From: JAKANT01 sp035502095
GTDB lineage: Bacteria > Pseudomonadota > Gammaproteobacteria > Burkholderiales > Burkholderiaceae_F
Assembly (NCBI GenBank): GCA_035502095.1
Contig: DATJUX010000046.1
Location: 1 to 42,456 of the forward strand
Length of the DNA stretch: 42,456 bases
Reading direction: 5' to 3'
Shown here piece after piece: positions 1-9,269 of the stretch; positions within the stretch are counted from its first letter, which is position 1; every line of letters starts with the position of its first letter. A program made the position numbers and the translations under genes. The notes beneath the pieces are model-generated. The model worked only from the letters and a program-made list of their open reading frames with translations, ran no database searches and had not been told where the DNA came from.

Positions 1-2090
1 CGCAGCCGGCCCGCTTTCAGGTCGCTCGCGATCTTCGCGCCCGCTTGTGAGGCGTCACTCAACGTGCGGCCGACATCGAGCGGATTGGCGGCGAGTTGCG
101 GCGCGGAGGGCAGCCAGCCCATGCGCTCGGCGCGCACGTTGTAGTCGATTGGCGCGCCGTGAAAGCGCGTCTTGTCCGCGAGCGGCGAGAGAAGGGCGCT
201 GGGGTCCATCGGGTCATAGCGCCATTGATCCGTATGCGCGTAGAAGAACGACGTCGAGTTCATCTGGCGCGGCGGCCGGTTCCAGTCGAGCGCAAACGCG
301 AGTGCGGTCCACCCTGTCTGCGGCCGCAGCTTTTCCTGGCCGACATAATGCGACCACCCGCCGCCCGATTTGCCGATGCAGCCGCACATGATCAGCATGT
401 TGATGATCGCGCGGTACGACATGTCCATGTGGAACCAGTGATTGATGCCCGCGCCGATGATCACCATCGACTTGCCCTGCGTCTTGGCCGCATTGGTCGC
501 GAACTCGCGCGCGATCCGCGTCACGACCTGGCGGTCGACCCCGGTGATCTTTTCCTGCCACGCGGGCGTGTAGGGCGCATCGTCGTCGTAGCGGCGTGCG
601 AGGGCGTCGCCGCCGAAACCCCGGTCGATGCCGTAGCTCGCCACCATCAGGTCATAGACGGTCGCGACGAGCACCTCCTCGCCGTTGAGCGTCAGCCTGC
701 GCGCTGGCACGTTGCGTACCAGCACATCCTTGAACGGGCTGGCGGTGAAGTGCTCGTTCGGCACGCCGCCGAAGTAGGGAAATGCGACCGGCGCGAGCTG
801 GTCGTGTTTGCTGAGCAGTGACAGCGCGAGCTTGACTTCGCGGCCGTCGCGCGCGTCGCGCTCCTCGAGATTCCACTTGCCAGCGTTGCCGCCCTGCTCG
901 CCCCAGCGGAACCCGATCGAACCGTTCGGCAGCACGATCCGGCCGTCGCTTTCTTCGACCGCGACGGTCTTCCACTCGGGCTTGTTCGCCTGGGCGAGCC
1001 CGTCGGCAAAGTCGGCGGCGCGGACGTAGCGGTCGGCCACGTACGCGTCGCCGCGCCGGGTCAGCCGGACGAGGAACGGAAGGTCCGTGTTCCGGCGCGC
1101 ATAGGCGTCGAAGTACGGCACGGTGCGGTCGACATGGAACTCCTTCAGGATCACGTGCCCCATCGCCATGCCGAGCGCAGCGTCGGTGCCCTGCTTCGGG
1201 TGCAGCCACTCGTCGCACAGCTTGGCGACTTCGGAGTAGTCGGGCGTGATCGCGACCGTCTTCGCGCCCTTGTAGCGCACCTCGGTGAAGAAGTGCGCAT
1301 CCGGCGTGCGGGTCTGGGGCACGTTGCTGCCCCACGCGAGGATGTAGGTCGAGTTGTACCAGTCGGCCGACTCGGGCACGTCGGTCTGCTCGCCCCACAC
1401 CTGCGGGCTCGACGGCGGCAAGTCGCAGTACCAGTCGTAGAAGCTCATGCACACGCCGCCGAGCAGCGAGAGATACCGCGTTCCGGCCGCGTAGCTGATC
1501 ATCGACATCGCCGGGATCGGCGAAAAACCGACTACCCGGTCGGGGCCGTGCTCCTTGATCGTGTACGCGTTGGCGGCGGCGATGATCTCGTTGACTTCGC
1601 TCCACGTGCTGCGGATGAAGCCGCCAAGACCGCGCCGCGCCTGGTACTCGCGGCGCTTCGCGCTGTCGCCGGCGATCGACGCCCACGCGGCGACCGGATC
1701 CTGGCCGCCGGCGCGCGCCGCGCGCCAGAGCCGGATCAGCCGGCCGCGCACCAGCGGGTACTTCACGCGATTGGCCGAATAGAGGTACCACGAGTAGCTC
1801 GCGCCGCGCGCGCAGCCGCGCGGTTCGTGGTTCGGCATGTCGGGGCGCGTGCGCGGATAGTCCGTCTGCTGCGTCTCCCACGTGACGATGCCGCCCTTGA
1901 CATAGATCTTCCACGAGCACGACCCCGTGCAGTTGGTGCCGTGGGTGGAGCGCACGATCTTGTCGTGCTGCCAGCGCCGGCGATAGCCCTCTTCCCAGCG
2001 CCGGTCCTCCTGCGTCACGACGCCGTGGCCGTCGGCGAATTCCTGCCGCTTCTTGGTGAAGAACAGCATGCGGTCGAGGAAATGACTCAT
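1..2090 (-). CDS. narG: Respiratory nitrate reductase alpha subunit NarG (partial, C-terminus outside window)
   Basis: Catalytic molybdopterin subunit of the membrane-bound nitrate reductase NarGHI, which reduces nitrate to nitrite on the cytoplasmic face of the inner membrane. About 696 N-terminal residues are present of roughly 1,250 in the family; the gene continues past base 1. The N-terminal FS0 iron-sulfur site is visible as His50, Cys54 and Cys58, with a fourth Cys shortly after in an EPRGCARG motif. The stretch GEQTDVPESADWYNS contains the Asp that ligates molybdenum in E. coli NarG. The ATG at 2090 is preceded by GGAG. It lies 72 bases downstream of narK2 on the same strand, so the operon is narK1-narK2-narG, with narHJI presumably beyond the edge. 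Identification is secure. Confidence 0.97.
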   Translation of the reverse strand, partial: MSHFLDRMLFFTKKRQEFADGHGVVTQEDRRWEEGYRRRWQHDKIVRSTHGTNCTGSCSWKIYVKGGIVTWETQQTDYPRTRPDMPNHEPRGCARGASYSWYLYSANRVKYPLVRGRLIRLWRAARAGGQDPVAAWASIAGDSAKRREYQARRGLGGFIRSTWSEVNEIIAAANAYTIKEHGPDRVVGFSPIPAMSMISYAAGTRYLSLLGGVCMSFYDWYCDLPPSSPQVWGEQTDVPESADWYNSTYILAWGSNVPQTRTPDAHFFTEVRYKGAKTVAITPDYSEVAKLCDEWLHPKQGTDAALGMAMGHVILKEFHVDRTVPYFDAYARRNTDLPFLVRLTRRGDAYVADRYVRAADFADGLAQANKPEWKTVAVEESDGRIVLPNGSIGFRWGEQGGNAGKWNLEERDARDGREVKLALSLLSKHDQLAPVAFPYFGGVPNEHFTASPFKDVLVRNVPARRLTLNGEEVLVATVYDLMVASYGIDRGFGGDALARRYDDDAPYTPAWQEKITGVDRQVVTRIAREFATNAAKTQGKSMVIIGAGINHWFHMDMSYRAIINMLIMCGCIGKSGGGWSHYVGQEKLRPQTGWTALAFALDWNRPPRQMNSTSFFYAHTDQWRYDPMDPSALLSPLADKTRFHGAPIDYNVRAERMGWLPSAPQLAANPLDVGRTLSDASQAGAKIASDLKAGRL

Positions 2091-2162
2091 GTGCAACTCC
2101 GTGATGCGTGATCGGTTGCCTTCGCCGTTGACGGCATGGTCGTCGTGGCCGCCGCCCGTCGA

Positions 2163-3818
2163 TCAAGGGTTTCTGATGTAGGCGTTGCGGCGCAGGTAGA
2201 ACCACCAGTTGAGGACCAGGCACAGCGCGTAGAAGACGGCGAAGCCGTACATCGCGGTCTGCGGCGTTCCGGCCTTGATCTGGTTGCCGATCACGATCGG
2301 CGCGACGAATGCGCCGTATGCCGCGATGGCCGACGTCCAGCCCAGCACCGGCCCGGCCTGGGTGCGATCGAAGATCACGCCGATGGTGCGGAATGTCGAG
2401 CCGTTGCCGATCCCGCTCGCCGCAAAGATGACGACGAACAAGCCCAGGAAGAGCGGGAAGTACTGCTCGGGCGCCGCGGCGTTGTAGGCCTGCATCATCA
2501 CGTAGCCGACGGCGATCGATGCAGCCACCATCACCGCCGAGATCACCTGCGTGACGATCGAGCCGCCGACTTTGTCGGCGATCCAGCCGCCGACCGGGCG
2601 GATCGCCGCGCCGACGAAGGGGCCGATCCAGGCGTAGGCAAGCACGGCCGGCGCGTTCGGGTTGATCTTGGTGTGCGTCATCACGCCGTCGGCCCCGGGG
2701 ACGTGGCTGACGCCGAAGATCACCTTCATCGCCAGCGGCAGCGCCATCGAGAAGCCGATGAACGAGCCGAAGGTCACGATGTAGAGCGCCGTCAACGACC
2801 ACGTGTGGCGGTCGCGGAAGATCGCGAACTGCCGCGCCACGCCCTCCTTCATCGGGCCGAACGCGGCCAGCTTCATCACCGCCAGCGCGAGCATCACGTC
2901 GAGCGGGATCGCCACCCACATGTTGAGCAGGCCGAGCCCGGTCGGCGGCGGCAGGTACACATACAGGATCAGGATCGAAGGCACGAACGCGAGCGTGTAC
3001 AGCCAGGTGATCTTCAGGAACGCCGGGATCGTGCCGCCGATCGCCGGCGACACGGTCAACAGGTTGTTCATGCCGAACCAGCACAGGATCGCGAGCGGCA
3101 CGAGGGACAGCACCCAAGCGAAGCCGGCGTTCTGGATCCAGGTCGGTGTGCCGGCGGGGATGCGACCGAAGATCCAGCCGCTGTCCTTGAGCAGGGTCGC
3201 GGGCTCGCCACCGAAAGCGCCGAAGATGCTCAGCGTCATCACCAGCGGGATCACGACCTGCATCGTGGTGACGCCGAAGTTGCCGATGCCGGCGTTGATG
3301 CCGAGCGCGGTGCCTTGCAGCCGTTTGGGGAAGAACGTGCTGATGTTCGACATCGAGCTGGCGAAGTTGCCGCCGCCCACGCCCGACCACAGCGCCATCA
3401 GCTGGAATGCCCAGAGCGGCCAGTCCTTGTGCTGCAAGACGATGCCGGTGCCGATCGCCGGCGCCAGCAGCATCGCGGTGGTGAGGAAGATCGTGTTGCG
3501 TCCCCCCGCCAGGCGGATGAAGAACGACGCCGGAATCCGCATCGTCGCGCCCGCGATGCCGGCGATCGCGGTCAGCGTGAAGAGTTCCGCCTCGGTGAAC
3601 GGGTAGCCGAGGTTGTACATCTGCACGGCGATGATTCCCCACATGCCCCAGACCGCGAAGGCGCACAGGAGCGCGGGCACGGACAACGCGAGGTTGCGAT
3701 AGGCGATCCGCATTCCCGTCGCGTTCCAGAACGCCTCGTCTTCGGGCCGCCAATCGACGATATCGCCCGCGGATGCGGGTTTGGGCGGCGCCGCCGCCCC
3801 GGGTTGCACCGCGCTCAT
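2163..3818 (-). CDS. narK2: NarK-type nitrate/nitrite transporter, type II (MFS)
   Basis: Major facilitator superfamily transporter, about 551 residues with roughly 12 or more hydrophobic segments. The N-terminal DWRPEDEAFWN motif resembles E. coli NarK, and the glycine-rich nitrate signature GINAGIGNFGV is present, with a second Gly-rich segment (ASGIGNGSTFRTIG) in the C-terminal half. Type II NarK proteins exchange nitrate for nitrite or export nitrite (family knowledge). The ATG at 3818 has GGAGAA six bases upstream; an in-frame ATG at 3830 is possible but has no Shine-Dalgarno. It starts about 28 bases after the narK1 stop and precedes narG, so it is probably co-transcribed and induced with nitrate respiration. 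Confidence 0.93.
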   Translation of the reverse strand: MSAVQPGAAAPPKPASAGDIVDWRPEDEAFWNATGMRIAYRNLALSVPALLCAFAVWGMWGIIAVQMYNLGYPFTEAELFTLTAIAGIAGATMRIPASFFIRLAGGRNTIFLTTAMLLAPAIGTGIVLQHKDWPLWAFQLMALWSGVGGGNFASSMSNISTFFPKRLQGTALGINAGIGNFGVTTMQVVIPLVMTLSIFGAFGGEPATLLKDSGWIFGRIPAGTPTWIQNAGFAWVLSLVPLAILCWFGMNNLLTVSPAIGGTIPAFLKITWLYTLAFVPSILILYVYLPPPTGLGLLNMWVAIPLDVMLALAVMKLAAFGPMKEGVARQFAIFRDRHTWSLTALYIVTFGSFIGFSMALPLAMKVIFGVSHVPGADGVMTHTKINPNAPAVLAYAWIGPFVGAAIRPVGGWIADKVGGSIVTQVISAVMVAASIAVGYVMMQAYNAAAPEQYFPLFLGLFVVIFAASGIGNGSTFRTIGVIFDRTQAGPVLGWTSAIAAYGAFVAPIVIGNQIKAGTPQTAMYGFAVFYALCLVLNWWFYLRRNAYIRNP

Positions 3819-3846
3819 CGTGTTCTCCATCCCGGCAACGAGTTGT

Positions 3847-5139
3847 TCATGGGGCGGCCGCCTGCACCGCGCGCCGCGACACCACGTCGACCGTCCGCAC
3901 TTCGGTCCAGTACATCCAGATCAGGGAGACCCACACCACGCCGTACATCAGCATGAAGGCGGTCGAACGCACGCCGGTGAGGTCGAGCAGCGCACCGAAC
4001 ATGACCGGCAGCACGAAGCCGCCGAGGCCGCCGGCCAGCCCGACGATGCCGGAGACCGTGCCGATGTGAGCCGGAAAATCGTCGGCGACGTACTTGAACA
4101 CGGAGGCCTTGCCGAACGCCCATGCCACGCCGAGCGCTGCCATGAGGATGGTGAACGTCCACACGTTGTGCGCGAGCGTGAACGTGACCGGGCCGCCGGT
4201 CGTCGTCACCGTGTAGCTCGTCGCGGGATACGAGAGCAGGAACAGGCAGATCCAGCTCACCCACATCACCCACCACGTGATCTTGTGGGCGCCCCAGCGG
4301 TCGCTCATCCAGCCGCCGATCGCGCGCAGCACGCCTCCGGGCAGGGAAAAGCACGCCGCGAGCAGCGCGGCGACGCGGATGTCGAGATCGAACTCGCCCA
4401 CGTAGTAGTTGACCATCCACAGCGACAGCGCCACGTAGCCGCCGAACACGATCGAGTAGTACTGGCAGTACTTCAACACGCGCCGATCGGACAACGCCGC
4501 CAGCTGCTGGCGGTAGGTGATGTGCGACGCGATCTCGTGACTCGGGTCGTGCTCCGAAAACCACCAGAACGCGATCGCCATGATCAGCATCGACACCGCG
4601 TAGACCTGCGGCACCACGGTCCAGCCGAAGGCGACCACGAGCGCGGGCGCCACGAACTTGTTCACCGCTGCCCCGGAGTTGCCGGCGCCGAAGATCCCCA
4701 TGGCCAGCCCCTGCCGCTTGCGATCGAACCACCGTGCGACGTAGGGCGTGCCGACCGAGAACGACCCGCCGGCGACCCCGACGAACAGCCCGAGCACCAG
4801 GAAGTGCCAATACGCGGTCGCGTACGAGATCAGCCAGAGCGGAATGACGGTCGCGAGCATCAGCACGAAGAAGACGATGCGGCCGCCGTACTTGTCGGTC
4901 CACATCCCCAGCGGCACGCGCACCAGCGATCCGGTCAGCACCGGGCTCGCGGTGAGCAGGCCGAACTCCGTCGCGTTGAGGTGCAGCGTCTGCTTGATCG
5001 GCACGCCGATCACGGCGAACATCATCCACACCGCGAAGCACATCGTGAAACCGAGCGTGCTCACGATCAGCACCGACCATTGTTTCGCCCGCGGGTCGGT
5101 CGATGCGCGGACGGATTGGGTGGCGGCGGCGTTGGCCAT
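3847..5139 (-). CDS. narK1: NarK-type nitrate transporter, type I (MFS)
   Basis: Major facilitator superfamily protein of 430 residues with about 12 transmembrane segments, first gene of the nar operon. The MFS loop 2-3 motif (LGMWTDKYGGR) and the nitrate-signature region GIFGAGNSGAAVNKF are visible. In paired NarK1/NarK2 systems the shorter type I protein is usually the nitrate importer (proton symport) and type II the exchanger; assignment here rests on length and sequence style. The start at 5139 is chosen because conserved hydrophobic sequence begins shortly after it; no good Shine-Dalgarno is visible. The frame stays open much further upstream, but that part lies antisense to narX and is not protein-like. 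Confidence 0.93.
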   Translation of the reverse strand: MANAAATQSVRASTDPRAKQWSVLIVSTLGFTMCFAVWMMFAVIGVPIKQTLHLNATEFGLLTASPVLTGSLVRVPLGMWTDKYGGRIVFFVLMLATVIPLWLISYATAYWHFLVLGLFVGVAGGSFSVGTPYVARWFDRKRQGLAMGIFGAGNSGAAVNKFVAPALVVAFGWTVVPQVYAVSMLIMAIAFWWFSEHDPSHEIASHITYRQQLAALSDRRVLKYCQYYSIVFGGYVALSLWMVNYYVGEFDLDIRVAALLAACFSLPGGVLRAIGGWMSDRWGAHKITWWVMWVSWICLFLLSYPATSYTVTTTGGPVTFTLAHNVWTFTILMAALGVAWAFGKASVFKYVADDFPAHIGTVSGIVGLAGGLGGFVLPVMFGALLDLTGVRSTAFMLMYGVVWVSLIWMYWTEVRTVDVVSRRAVQAAAP

Positions 5140-5202
5140 GACGGTCGGGAAGCGCGTGATCGGGTCCGACGGCGAGGATTGGCCATCGCCTGGCGCCGGT
5201 TC

Positions 5203-5216
5203 ATGACCGGCGTCAA
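5203..5216 (-). promoter_or_regulatory. Possible FNR/Dnr-type box upstream of narK1
   Basis: Read on the minus strand this is TTGACGCCGGTCAT, a degenerate match to the FNR consensus TTGAT-N4-ATCAA (left half 4/5, right half 3/5). It lies about 64-77 bases upstream of the narK1 start, a spacing compatible with activation. The match is weak and no clear -10 was found, so this is tentative. Confidence 0.3.
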
Positions 5217-5242
5217 GGTGCGTCGAGGGAAACCACTTTAGA

Positions 5243-5255
5243 TACCGCTGCGGTA
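5243..5255. promoter_or_regulatory. Perfect 13-base palindrome in the narK1-narX divergent spacer
   Basis: TACCGC-T-GCGGTA is a perfect inverted repeat located about 72 bases before narX and 104 bases before narK1. Each arm resembles the first half of a NarL heptamer (TACYYMT), but the two arms share the central base instead of being a 7-2-7 pair. It may be a regulator site; which regulator is unknown. Confidence 0.3.
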
Positions 5256-5326
5256 CTCCCTTCGAGGTAAAAGATGTCTCAGAATGCGCCGATGCCGCTG
5301 CGGTTCGAAGTCGAACGGGTGCCTGG

Positions 5327-7216
5327 ATGAGTGCGTGGAGCCGCTCGACGTTGTTGCGCGTGAGCCTGGTGCTCGGGCTGATCGCCCTGCTGGCGATCGG
5401 TGTCGTCCTTGCCGCGGCCGTCTTCACCGAACGCTCGGCCGGCAAGGGCGCAGGCATCAACGTCGCCGGGTCGTTGCGCATGCAGTCGTACCTGCTCGCC
5501 GCGCAGGTCGCGCTGCCCGGCGTGGACGTCGCCGAGCGCGAGAAGCAGGTGCGCGCCGAAGTCGCGGAATTCGAGACGCGCCTTGCCAGCCCGGAGCTCG
5601 CGACAGCCGTCGGCGGCGGCGAACTCGGCGCGGCGGCCGGAGGCATCGCCGCGCAATGGCACGACGAGATCAGGCCGCTCGCGTTGCGCTCGGTGCGTGA
5701 CGATGCGGCGCGCACCGAGTTCTGGGAGCGCATCCACCCGTTCGTCGCGGACATCGATCGCTTCGTCAAGGCACTGGAAGCCGATCTCGAAGGACGGATT
5801 CACGTGCTGCAGGTCGCGCTGGGCGCGGTGCTCTTCGTGACGCTGGTGCTGGTGGTGACGGCCGTGCTGGTGCTCGACGTGCAGGTGTTCGAGCCGGTGC
5901 GCGACCTGGTCCGCTGCACGCAGGCCGCGCGCCGCCACGACTTCGCCGCGCGCGTGCAGGACACCGGGCCCGACGAGCTCGGCCAGCTCGGCGCGGCGTT
6001 CAATCACATGATCGAGGAGCTGGGCGGCCTGTACGGCAGCCTCGACGCGCAGATCGCCGCGAAGACGGCCGATCTCGAGCAGAAGCACCGCACGCTCGAG
6101 CTGCTGTACGAGACGACGCGCGAGCTGGCGCGTCCGCCGCTCGCTCGCCCGGTGCTGCAGCGCGTGGCGGAAAGCGTCCGGCGCGTGCTCGGCGTGGAGG
6201 GCGTGGTGATCTGTGCACGCGTGCCGGGCGCGCGCTGCGGCCTTCCGCTCGCACGCGCCGAAGCGATTCCCGGGAGCACCTGCGACGCGGTGCAATGCGA
6301 GGTGGACGTCGGCGACGGCACGGCATCGCTCGTGCGGCTGGATCTCGCGCACGGGCCAGCACCGGCTCGCATCGTGTCGATTCCCCTGCTCGACGGGGAG
6401 CGCAGTTTCGGCGTGATGCCGATGACACTCGCACCGGCCCGGCCGCTGACTGCCGCGCAGGTCGAACTCGCCCAGGTGATCGGGCGCCACATCGGCGCCG
6501 CGCTGGCGGCCGAGGAAGCGCGCGACGAACACCGGCGCCTGGCCCTGTTCGAGGAACGCTCCGTGATCGCGCGCGAGCTGCACGACTCGATTGCGCAATC
6601 GCTCTCGTACGCAAAGATCCAGCTTGCCCGATTGTCGGCGCTGATCACGGGCCAGGCCCCGAACGCCCAGGTGCAAGACGTCGTCGACGAACTGCGCGTC
6701 GGCGTGTCGAGCGCCTACCGCCAGCTGCGCGAGCTGCTGACGACGTTCCGGCTGCAGGCTTCCGGCAAGGGGTTGCGCAGCGCGCTGGCGCAGGCGGTCG
6801 ACGACTTGCGCGCGCGCACGGGCCTCGAGGTGGAGCTGCGCGACGAACTGGTCGGGCTCGAGCTTTCCGCGAACGAGCAGATCCACGTGCTGCAGATCGT
6901 GCGCGAGGCACTCGCCAACGTCGAGCAGCACGCGCGCGCGCGTCATGCATGGGTGCACGCGGCGCGGCCCGCCGATGCGCAGGGGCTGGCGATCGAGGTC
7001 ACGGTCGAGGACGACGGGGTGGGGATCGGCAGTCCTGCCTCGCCGCACCAGCACTTCGGGCTGTCGATCATGCGCGATCGGGCGTCCGCCCTGCACGGCA
7101 GGTTGGAGGTCGGAGCACGCGCCCCGTGCGGTACCTGCGTCAGGCTGCGCTTCGCGCCGCTTGCCGCCGCGACGGGCCTGTCGGCGGCGGTGGTTGCGGA
7201 GGTCGCCGGGTCGTGA
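5327..7216 (+). CDS. narX: Nitrate/nitrite sensor histidine kinase NarX
   Basis: Membrane sensor kinase of 629 residues that detects nitrate and nitrite in the periplasm and phosphorylates NarL. Visible in order: transmembrane helix 1 (about 10-31); a periplasmic sensor with a P-box-like NVAGSLRMQSYLL motif that binds nitrate in NarX; transmembrane helix 2 (about 163-185); a HAMP linker; a GAF-like central region; and a HisKA_3 H-box ARELHDSIAQS with phospho-acceptor His419. The ATPase domain shows an N-box (REALANVEQHA) and G-boxes (EDDGVGIG; GLSIMRDRA). The Shine-Dalgarno is weak. narL begins within its last codons (GTGA overlap), so the two are translationally coupled. It is divergent from narK1K2G, its expected target. 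Confidence 0.95.
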   Translation: MSAWSRSTLLRVSLVLGLIALLAIGVVLAAAVFTERSAGKGAGINVAGSLRMQSYLLAAQVALPGVDVAEREKQVRAEVAEFETRLASPELATAVGGGELGAAAGGIAAQWHDEIRPLALRSVRDDAARTEFWERIHPFVADIDRFVKALEADLEGRIHVLQVALGAVLFVTLVLVVTAVLVLDVQVFEPVRDLVRCTQAARRHDFAARVQDTGPDELGQLGAAFNHMIEELGGLYGSLDAQIAAKTADLEQKHRTLELLYETTRELARPPLARPVLQRVAESVRRVLGVEGVVICARVPGARCGLPLARAEAIPGSTCDAVQCEVDVGDGTASLVRLDLAHGPAPARIVSIPLLDGERSFGVMPMTLAPARPLTAAQVELAQVIGRHIGAALAAEEARDEHRRLALFEERSVIARELHDSIAQSLSYAKIQLARLSALITGQAPNAQVQDVVDELRVGVSSAYRQLRELLTTFRLQASGKGLRSALAQAVDDLRARTGLEVELRDELVGLELSANEQIHVLQIVREALANVEQHARARHAWVHAARPADAQGLAIEVTVEDDGVGIGSPASPHQHFGLSIMRDRASALHGRLEVGARAPCGTCVRLRFAPLAAATGLSAAVVAEVAGS

Positions 7217-7890
7217 ACCCGGGCGGCCCTGCCTCGCGGCACACGGTGCTGGTGGTCGATGACCACCCGCTGTTCCGCAAGGGAGTGCGCCAGCTGCTCT
7301 CGATGCAGGAGGGCATCGATGTCGTCGGCGAGACCGGCCACCGCGCGGAGGCCCTGGAACTCGCGCGCCGTCTCGAGCCCGACCTGATCCTGCTCGACCT
7401 CGACCTGAAAGGCGAGAGCGGGCTCGACATCCTGAAGGCGCTCAAGGAAGAGGATCCGTCGCGGCGCGTCGTGATCCTCACCGTCTCGGACGCGCCCGAC
7501 GACCTGCTCGGCGCGATACGCGCCGGCGCGGACGGCTATCTCCTGAAGGATACGGAGCCCGAGGAGTTGCTGGCGAGGGTGCGCCAGGCGCTGACCGGCA
7601 TCACCGTCATCGGCGATGCCCTTGCCGTGCGGCTCGCGGCCGCCGTGCGCGCCGAGGCGAGCGATCCGGCCGCGAATCCGGGGCGCGCCCTGTCGGATCT
7701 GACCGACCGCGAACGCGCCGTCCTGGAAGGCATCGCCGAAGGACGCAGCAACAAGCTGATCGCGCAGGCTCTTTCGATCACCGAAGGCACGGTCAAGGTG
7801 CACGTCAAGCATCTGCTGAAGAAGCTCGGCTTCCGCTCGCGCGTCGAGGCTGCGGTGTGGGCCACCGCACGCGGACCGCGTCGCGAGTAG
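7213..7890 (+). CDS. narL: Nitrate/nitrite response regulator NarL
   Basis: Two-component response regulator of 225 residues. The receiver domain has the acidic pair (VVDDHP), phospho-acceptor Asp62 in LILLDLDL, and a conserved Lys in GYLLKDTEP. The C-terminal LuxR-type helix-turn-helix reads LTDRERAVL...ITEGTVKVHVKHLLKK and closely resembles E. coli NarL. The start is GTG at 7213, overlapping the narX stop by four bases. Phosphorylated NarL should activate the divergent narK1K2G operon; this target assignment is inferred from family and position. The same frame is open far upstream inside narX, but that extension is not protein-like. Confidence 0.95.
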   Translation: MNPGGPASRHTVLVVDDHPLFRKGVRQLLSMQEGIDVVGETGHRAEALELARRLEPDLILLDLDLKGESGLDILKALKEEDPSRRVVILTVSDAPDDLLGAIRAGADGYLLKDTEPEELLARVRQALTGITVIGDALAVRLAAAVRAEASDPAANPGRALSDLTDRERAVLEGIAEGRSNKLIAQALSITEGTVKVHVKHLLKKLGFRSRVEAAVWATARGPRRE

Positions 7891-8072
7891 GGATGCAGCA
7901 GGGTGCCGGGCGCGGGGCGTGCTCGCGCGCCGTCGCGTGAGCGCGGGGCGAACCGAAGCGGCGCGGCGCGGTCAATCCGAAGTCGGGTGCATGCCCGCGC
8001 GCCCAGCGTCGGCAACCCGCGCGACGTGAGCGAGTCTCGCGCCCCGTGTGGCCTGCCCCCCGGAGAAGAACG

Positions 8073-9185
8073 ATGAAGAAGACCATCGCCGAAGCGCATC
8101 GTTTTCCGGAGATCGGTGTGCCGTTGTTCTGGCCGTTTGGTTTTGCCCTGGCGCTGGAACAGGCGACGCTCGACGCGGCGGCCAAGAACATCAAATTCCT
8201 CGATGAGGTGAGCAAGACCCAGGTCGAGCGGCCGCGGCCGGCGTGGGCGACCCCGAACAAGGCGGCCCTGCAGTTGCATACGATGACCCTGCGCGACTTC
8301 TCGCGCGGCGACGGGCCGCCCGTGCTCGTGTTGCCGCCGTATGCCGGCCACACGTCGGTGATCGCGGACTTCCAGCCCGGCCAGAGCCTGGTGGCGACGC
8401 TGCTCGAGCACGGTTGCGGCCGCGTGTGGGTTGCCGACTGGCACAGCGCGACGCCGCAGATGAAGGACTACGACGTCGACAACTATCTCGCCGAGATCAA
8501 CGTCGCGGTCGACGCAGTCGGCGGCAGGGTGCGCCTGGTCGGGCTGTGCCAGGGCGGCTGGTGCGCCAGCATGGTCGCCGCGCGTTTCCCGGCCAAGGTG
8601 GAGCGCCTCGTCATCGCGGGTGCACCCATCGACACCGATGCCGGTGAAGGCGCGATCAAGCAGTCCGCGCACACGCTGCCGATGAGCTTCTACGAGGACC
8701 TGGTGCGCAGCGGCGGTGGCCTGATCAAGGGTGCGCTGATGCTGGCCGGCTTCAAGAACATGCATCCGGCGCAGCAGTACCTCGAGAAGTTCGCCGAGTT
8801 GTACGAGAAGGTCGACGATGCGAGCTACGTCGGCCGGTTCGAAGCCTTCGAACGCTGGTACGAAACCACGCTCGACCTGCCCGGCGCGTGGTACCTGCAG
8901 GTCATCCGCAGCCTGTTCAAGGAAAACCAGCTCGCCAAAGGGCGCTTCGTCGCGCTCGGGCAGACGCTCGATCTGAAGCGCATCGCGTGCCCGGTCTACC
9001 TGCTCGCCGGCGCCAGCGACGACATCACGCCGCCGGCTCAGGTCTTCGGCGCCGCGCCGCTGCTCGGCACGCCCGCCCGGGAGGTGCAACAGGCACTCGC
9101 CGAAGGCGGCCACATCGGCCTCTTCATGGGGCGCAAGGTGCTGCAGCAGAACTGGGTGCCGATCGCGGCGTGGCTCGCAGCCTGA
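8073..9185 (+). CDS. PhaC-like alpha/beta hydrolase
   Basis: A 370-residue alpha/beta-hydrolase-fold protein related to polyhydroxyalkanoate synthases and depolymerases. The nucleophile elbow is GLCQGGW, a lipase-like box with Cys in place of Ser as in PhaC. Candidate catalytic Asp and His are in GASDDITPP and EGGHIGLFMG. It lacks the long N-terminal region of a true PhaC (usually 550-600 residues), so it may act on short hydroxyacyl esters or polymer; the substrate cannot be named. The start at 8073 has GGAG at the right distance; an in-frame upstream GTG at 8046 is less likely. A 182-base gap separates it from narL and 84 bases separate it from atpD, so it could share transcription with the ATPase genes. 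Confidence 0.8.
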   Translation: MKKTIAEAHRFPEIGVPLFWPFGFALALEQATLDAAAKNIKFLDEVSKTQVERPRPAWATPNKAALQLHTMTLRDFSRGDGPPVLVLPPYAGHTSVIADFQPGQSLVATLLEHGCGRVWVADWHSATPQMKDYDVDNYLAEINVAVDAVGGRVRLVGLCQGGWCASMVAARFPAKVERLVIAGAPIDTDAGEGAIKQSAHTLPMSFYEDLVRSGGGLIKGALMLAGFKNMHPAQQYLEKFAELYEKVDDASYVGRFEAFERWYETTLDLPGAWYLQVIRSLFKENQLAKGRFVALGQTLDLKRIACPVYLLAGASDDITPPAQVFGAAPLLGTPAREVQQALAEGGHIGLFMGRKVLQQNWVPIAAWLAA

Positions 9186-9269
9186 ACGTTGCCGCATGCC
9201 GGCACGCCCGCGGAGTCCAATGTTGACGGCGATCACGGTCCCGCTGCTTGCCGCGCCTATCGTTTGCCG

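Noticed and set aside
652..3753. A 1,033-codon open frame on the minus strand
   Set aside because: It overlaps narG and narK2 out of frame and its translation is Arg/Ala-rich without any domain; it is a GC-bias shadow.
5279..7096. 605-codon open frame antisense to narX
   Set aside because: Composition (His/Arg/Gln-rich) and lack of motifs mark it as a shadow of a convincing histidine kinase gene.
7891..8072. GC-rich narL-hydrolase spacer as a possible terminator or RNA
   Set aside because: No stem followed by a T-run and no conserved RNA shape could be made out.
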